This document shows, one piece after another, positions 62,001 through 64,000 of a stretch of 64,000 nucleotides of DNA. Source of the DNA: Auanema rhodensis (taxonomy: Eukaryota; Nematoda; Chromadorea; Rhabditida; Rhabditidae); assembly GCA_964057225.1 (NCBI GenBank), contig OZ059896.1:19216501-19280500 (forward strand). The letters are read 5' to 3'. The notes beneath the pieces are model-generated. The model worked only from the letters and a program-made list of their open reading frames with translations. It was not told the DNA's origin and did no database searches. A program made the translations under genes and the position numbers. Within the stretch, counting starts at the first letter, position 1, and the number at the start of each line of letters is the position of its first letter.

Positions 62001-62343
62001 AAATCCGCATCGAATGCACTATACTACATTGAGAAACGCTTAATACAAGAATTAGTTATGATCGTTTGAAAAATGATGCATTAGTGTATGTTGAGTTTCC
62101 ATGTACACTCAACATTGCTTCCAAAAACATTTTGACAAAAATTTTTTCGAAAAATTTCAAAATAATTTAGCAAAAAGTAGATGTTTTTAGATTCCTTTTT
62201 TCAAGGCAAAGACGATGGACAATGTTATTCAACGAAAAAATTATTTCTTCAGGGTGAAAATCGAGGATATAAGTGTGAACTTATATCAGTTGATATCTCG
62301 GTGCATTTTTAAGCTAGCGCAAATCTGATAACACAGATCGACG
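56026..62343 (+). repeat. Nine-monomer (3159-bp) higher-order repeat, two tandem copies
   Basis: Copies 56026-59184 and 59185-62343 have the order B, C, A, B, C, A (GAACAATTTC), AAAACTTAG + GTGTAAACTT, CACTTTAC + TTGTTC, then an ACAAGAATT monomer. Markers keep a 3159-bp offset: GAACAATTTC, GTGTAAACTT and TTGTTC. The final monomers differ: the first has TATACC, the second TTATTTCTTC. The three-monomer A-B-C unit is nested inside. Confidence 0.87.
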
Positions 62344-63747
62344 CAGCTTAAAAATCCGCATCGAATGCACTATACTACATTGAGAAACGCTTAATACAAG
62401 AATTAGTTATGATCGTTTGAAAAATGATGCATTAGTGTATGTTGAGTTTCCATGTACACTCAACATTGCTTCCAAAAACATTTTGACAAAAATTTTTTCG
62501 AAAAATTTCAAAATAATTTAGCAAAAAGTAGATGTTTTTAGATTCCTTTTTTCAAGGCAAAGACGATGGACAATGTTGTTCAACGAAAAAATTAATTCTT
62601 CAGGGTGAAAATCGAGGATATAAGTGTGAACTTATATCAGTTGATATCTCGGTGCATTTTTAAGCTAGCGCAAATCTGATAACACAGATCGACGCAGCTT
62701 AAAAATCCGCATCGAATGCACTATACTACATTGAGAAACGCTTAATACAAGAATTAGTTATGATCGTTTGAAAAATGATGCATTAGTGTATGTTGAGTTT
62801 CCATGTACACTCAACATTGCTTCCAAAAACATTTTGACAAAAATTTTTTCGAAAAATTTCAAAATAATTTAGCAAAAAGTAGATGTTTTTAGATTCCTTT
62901 TTTCAAGGCAAAGACGATGGACAATGTTATTCAACGAAAAAATTATTTCTTCAGGGTGAAAATCGAGGATATAAGTGTGAACTTATATCAGTTGATATCT
63001 CGGTGCATTTTTAAGCTAGCGCAAATCTGATAACACAGATCGACGCAGCTTAAAAATCCGCATCGAATGCACTATACTACATTGAGAAACGCTTAATACA
63101 AGAATTAGTTATGATCGTTTGAAAAATGATGCATTAGTGTATGTTGAGTTTCCATGTACACTCAACATTGCTTCCAAAAACATTTTGACAAAAATTTTTT
63201 CGAAAAATTTCAAAATAATTTAGCAAAAAGTAGATGTTTTTAGATTCCTTTTTTCAAGGCAAAGACGATGGACAATGTTATTCAACGAAAAAATTATTTC
63301 TTCAGGGTGAAAATCGAGGATATAAGTGTGAACTTATATCAGTTGATATCTCGGTGCATTTTTAAGCTAGCGCAAATCTGATAACACAGATCGACGCAGC
63401 TTAAAAATCCGCATCGAATGCACTATACTACATTGAGAAACGCTTAATACAAGAATTAGTTATGATCGTTTGAAAAATGATGCATTAGTGTATGTTGAGT
63501 TTCCATGTACACTCAACATTGCTTCCAAAAACATTTTGACAAAAATTTTTTCGAAAAATTTCAAAATAATTTAGCAAAAAGTAGATGTTTTTAGATTCCT
63601 TTTTTCAAGGCAAAGACGATGGACAATGTTATTCAACGAAAAAATTATTTCTTCAGGGTGAAAATCGAGGATATAAGTGTGAACTTATATCAGTTGATAT
63701 ATCGGTGCATTTTTAAGCTAGCGCAAATCTGATAACACAGATCGACG
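61993..63747 (+). repeat. Run of ACAAGAATT / TTATTTCTTC monomers
   Basis: Five successive copies (61993, 62344, 62695, 63046, 63397) all carry ACAAGAATT, and all but 62344 carry TTATTTCTTC. The 62344 copy has TTGTTC and TTAATTCTTC. The 63397 copy has ATATATCGG. This is local single-monomer expansion. The next copy (63748) returns to the TTCGAC/CAAGAT type and begins CTTAAAATACC in place of CTTAAAAATCC. Confidence 0.7.
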
Positions 63748-64000
63748 CAGCTTAAAATACCGCATCGAATGCACTATACTACATTGAGAAACGCTTAATA
63801 CAAAAATTAGTTATGATCGTTTGAAAAATGATGCATTAGTGTATGTTGAGTTTCCATGTACACTCAACATTGCTTCCAAAAACATTTCGACAAAAATTTT
63901 TTCGAAAAATTTCAAGATAATTTAGCAAAAAGTAGATGTTTTTAGATTCCTTTTTTCAAGGCAAAGACGATGGACAATGTTATTCAACGAAAAAATTAAT

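Larger units (their letters stand above)
39258..64000 (+). repeat. 351-bp satellite array, right arm (69 full copies plus partials)
   Basis: Continuation of the same array after the retrotransposon. It begins at monomer base 83, so 39258-39526 completes the copy split at 34831. Copies then start at 39527 and run to a partial copy at 63748-64000. The phase is constant except for four small length changes: one missing T in the copies at 47249 and 50058, and two extra A in the copies at 48652 and 51461. These sit in matching positions of an 8-copy duplication, so they represent two original events. Variants common here but rare or absent on the left include AATAATTCTTTAG near monomer base 250, GATGCAATAG near base 85, TTGGATT near base 196, and AAATGTAG near base 183. 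The array leaves the window at the right edge. Confidence 0.98.

Overview
The window is eukaryotic, non-genic heterochromatin: one tandem satellite array running off both ends, interrupted once by a retrotransposon. There are no bacterial-type operons, tRNAs, rRNAs or host genes. The mobile element is DIRS-like, a class known from many animals (and from slime moulds, some fungi and green algae). An invertebrate animal genome is my best guess for the host, but the sequence alone does not settle the species.

Layout. Positions 1-34831 hold 99 complete copies of a 351-bp, AT-rich monomer (about 31% GC by hand count) plus the first 82 bases of a 100th. Positions 34832-39257 hold a 4426-bp DIRS-type retrotransposon, coding on the minus strand. 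At 39258 the interrupted monomer resumes at exactly its 83rd base, and the array continues to 64000 (69 more complete copies and a 253-bp partial copy). Counting the split copy, about 170 monomers are visible. Neither array edge is in the window.

Satellite. All copies are head-to-tail on the same strand and very similar to each other. Shared variant bases show higher-order repeats of 2, 3, 4, 8, 9 and 10 monomers, several nested. Some monomers are hybrids of two neighbouring types, as unequal crossing-over would leave. Each monomer can form several hairpins, including a 9-bp stem with a GNRA-type tetraloop and a larger stem-loop across the monomer junction. It has no long open frame.

Retrotransposon. 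In coding order (right to left) it has: a 146-bp inverted terminal repeat; one long ORF with a Gag-like N-terminus, reverse transcriptase, RNase H and a DIRS-type methyltransferase-like domain; an overlapping tyrosine-recombinase ORF that is broken by a frameshift; a 73-bp internal complementary region that copies both outer ends in reverse complement; 246 bp of non-coding DNA; and the second, identical 146-bp inverted repeat with a short unique outer extension. In DIRS elements RT and RNase H make cDNA from the element RNA, the internal complementary region templates the joining of the ends into a circle, and the recombinase inserts the circle. The junctions here fit that model: no monomer base is lost or duplicated except a shared AAT triplet. 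The ITRs are identical and the RT ORF is open, so insertion looks recent, but the recombinase frameshift suggests this copy is not autonomous.
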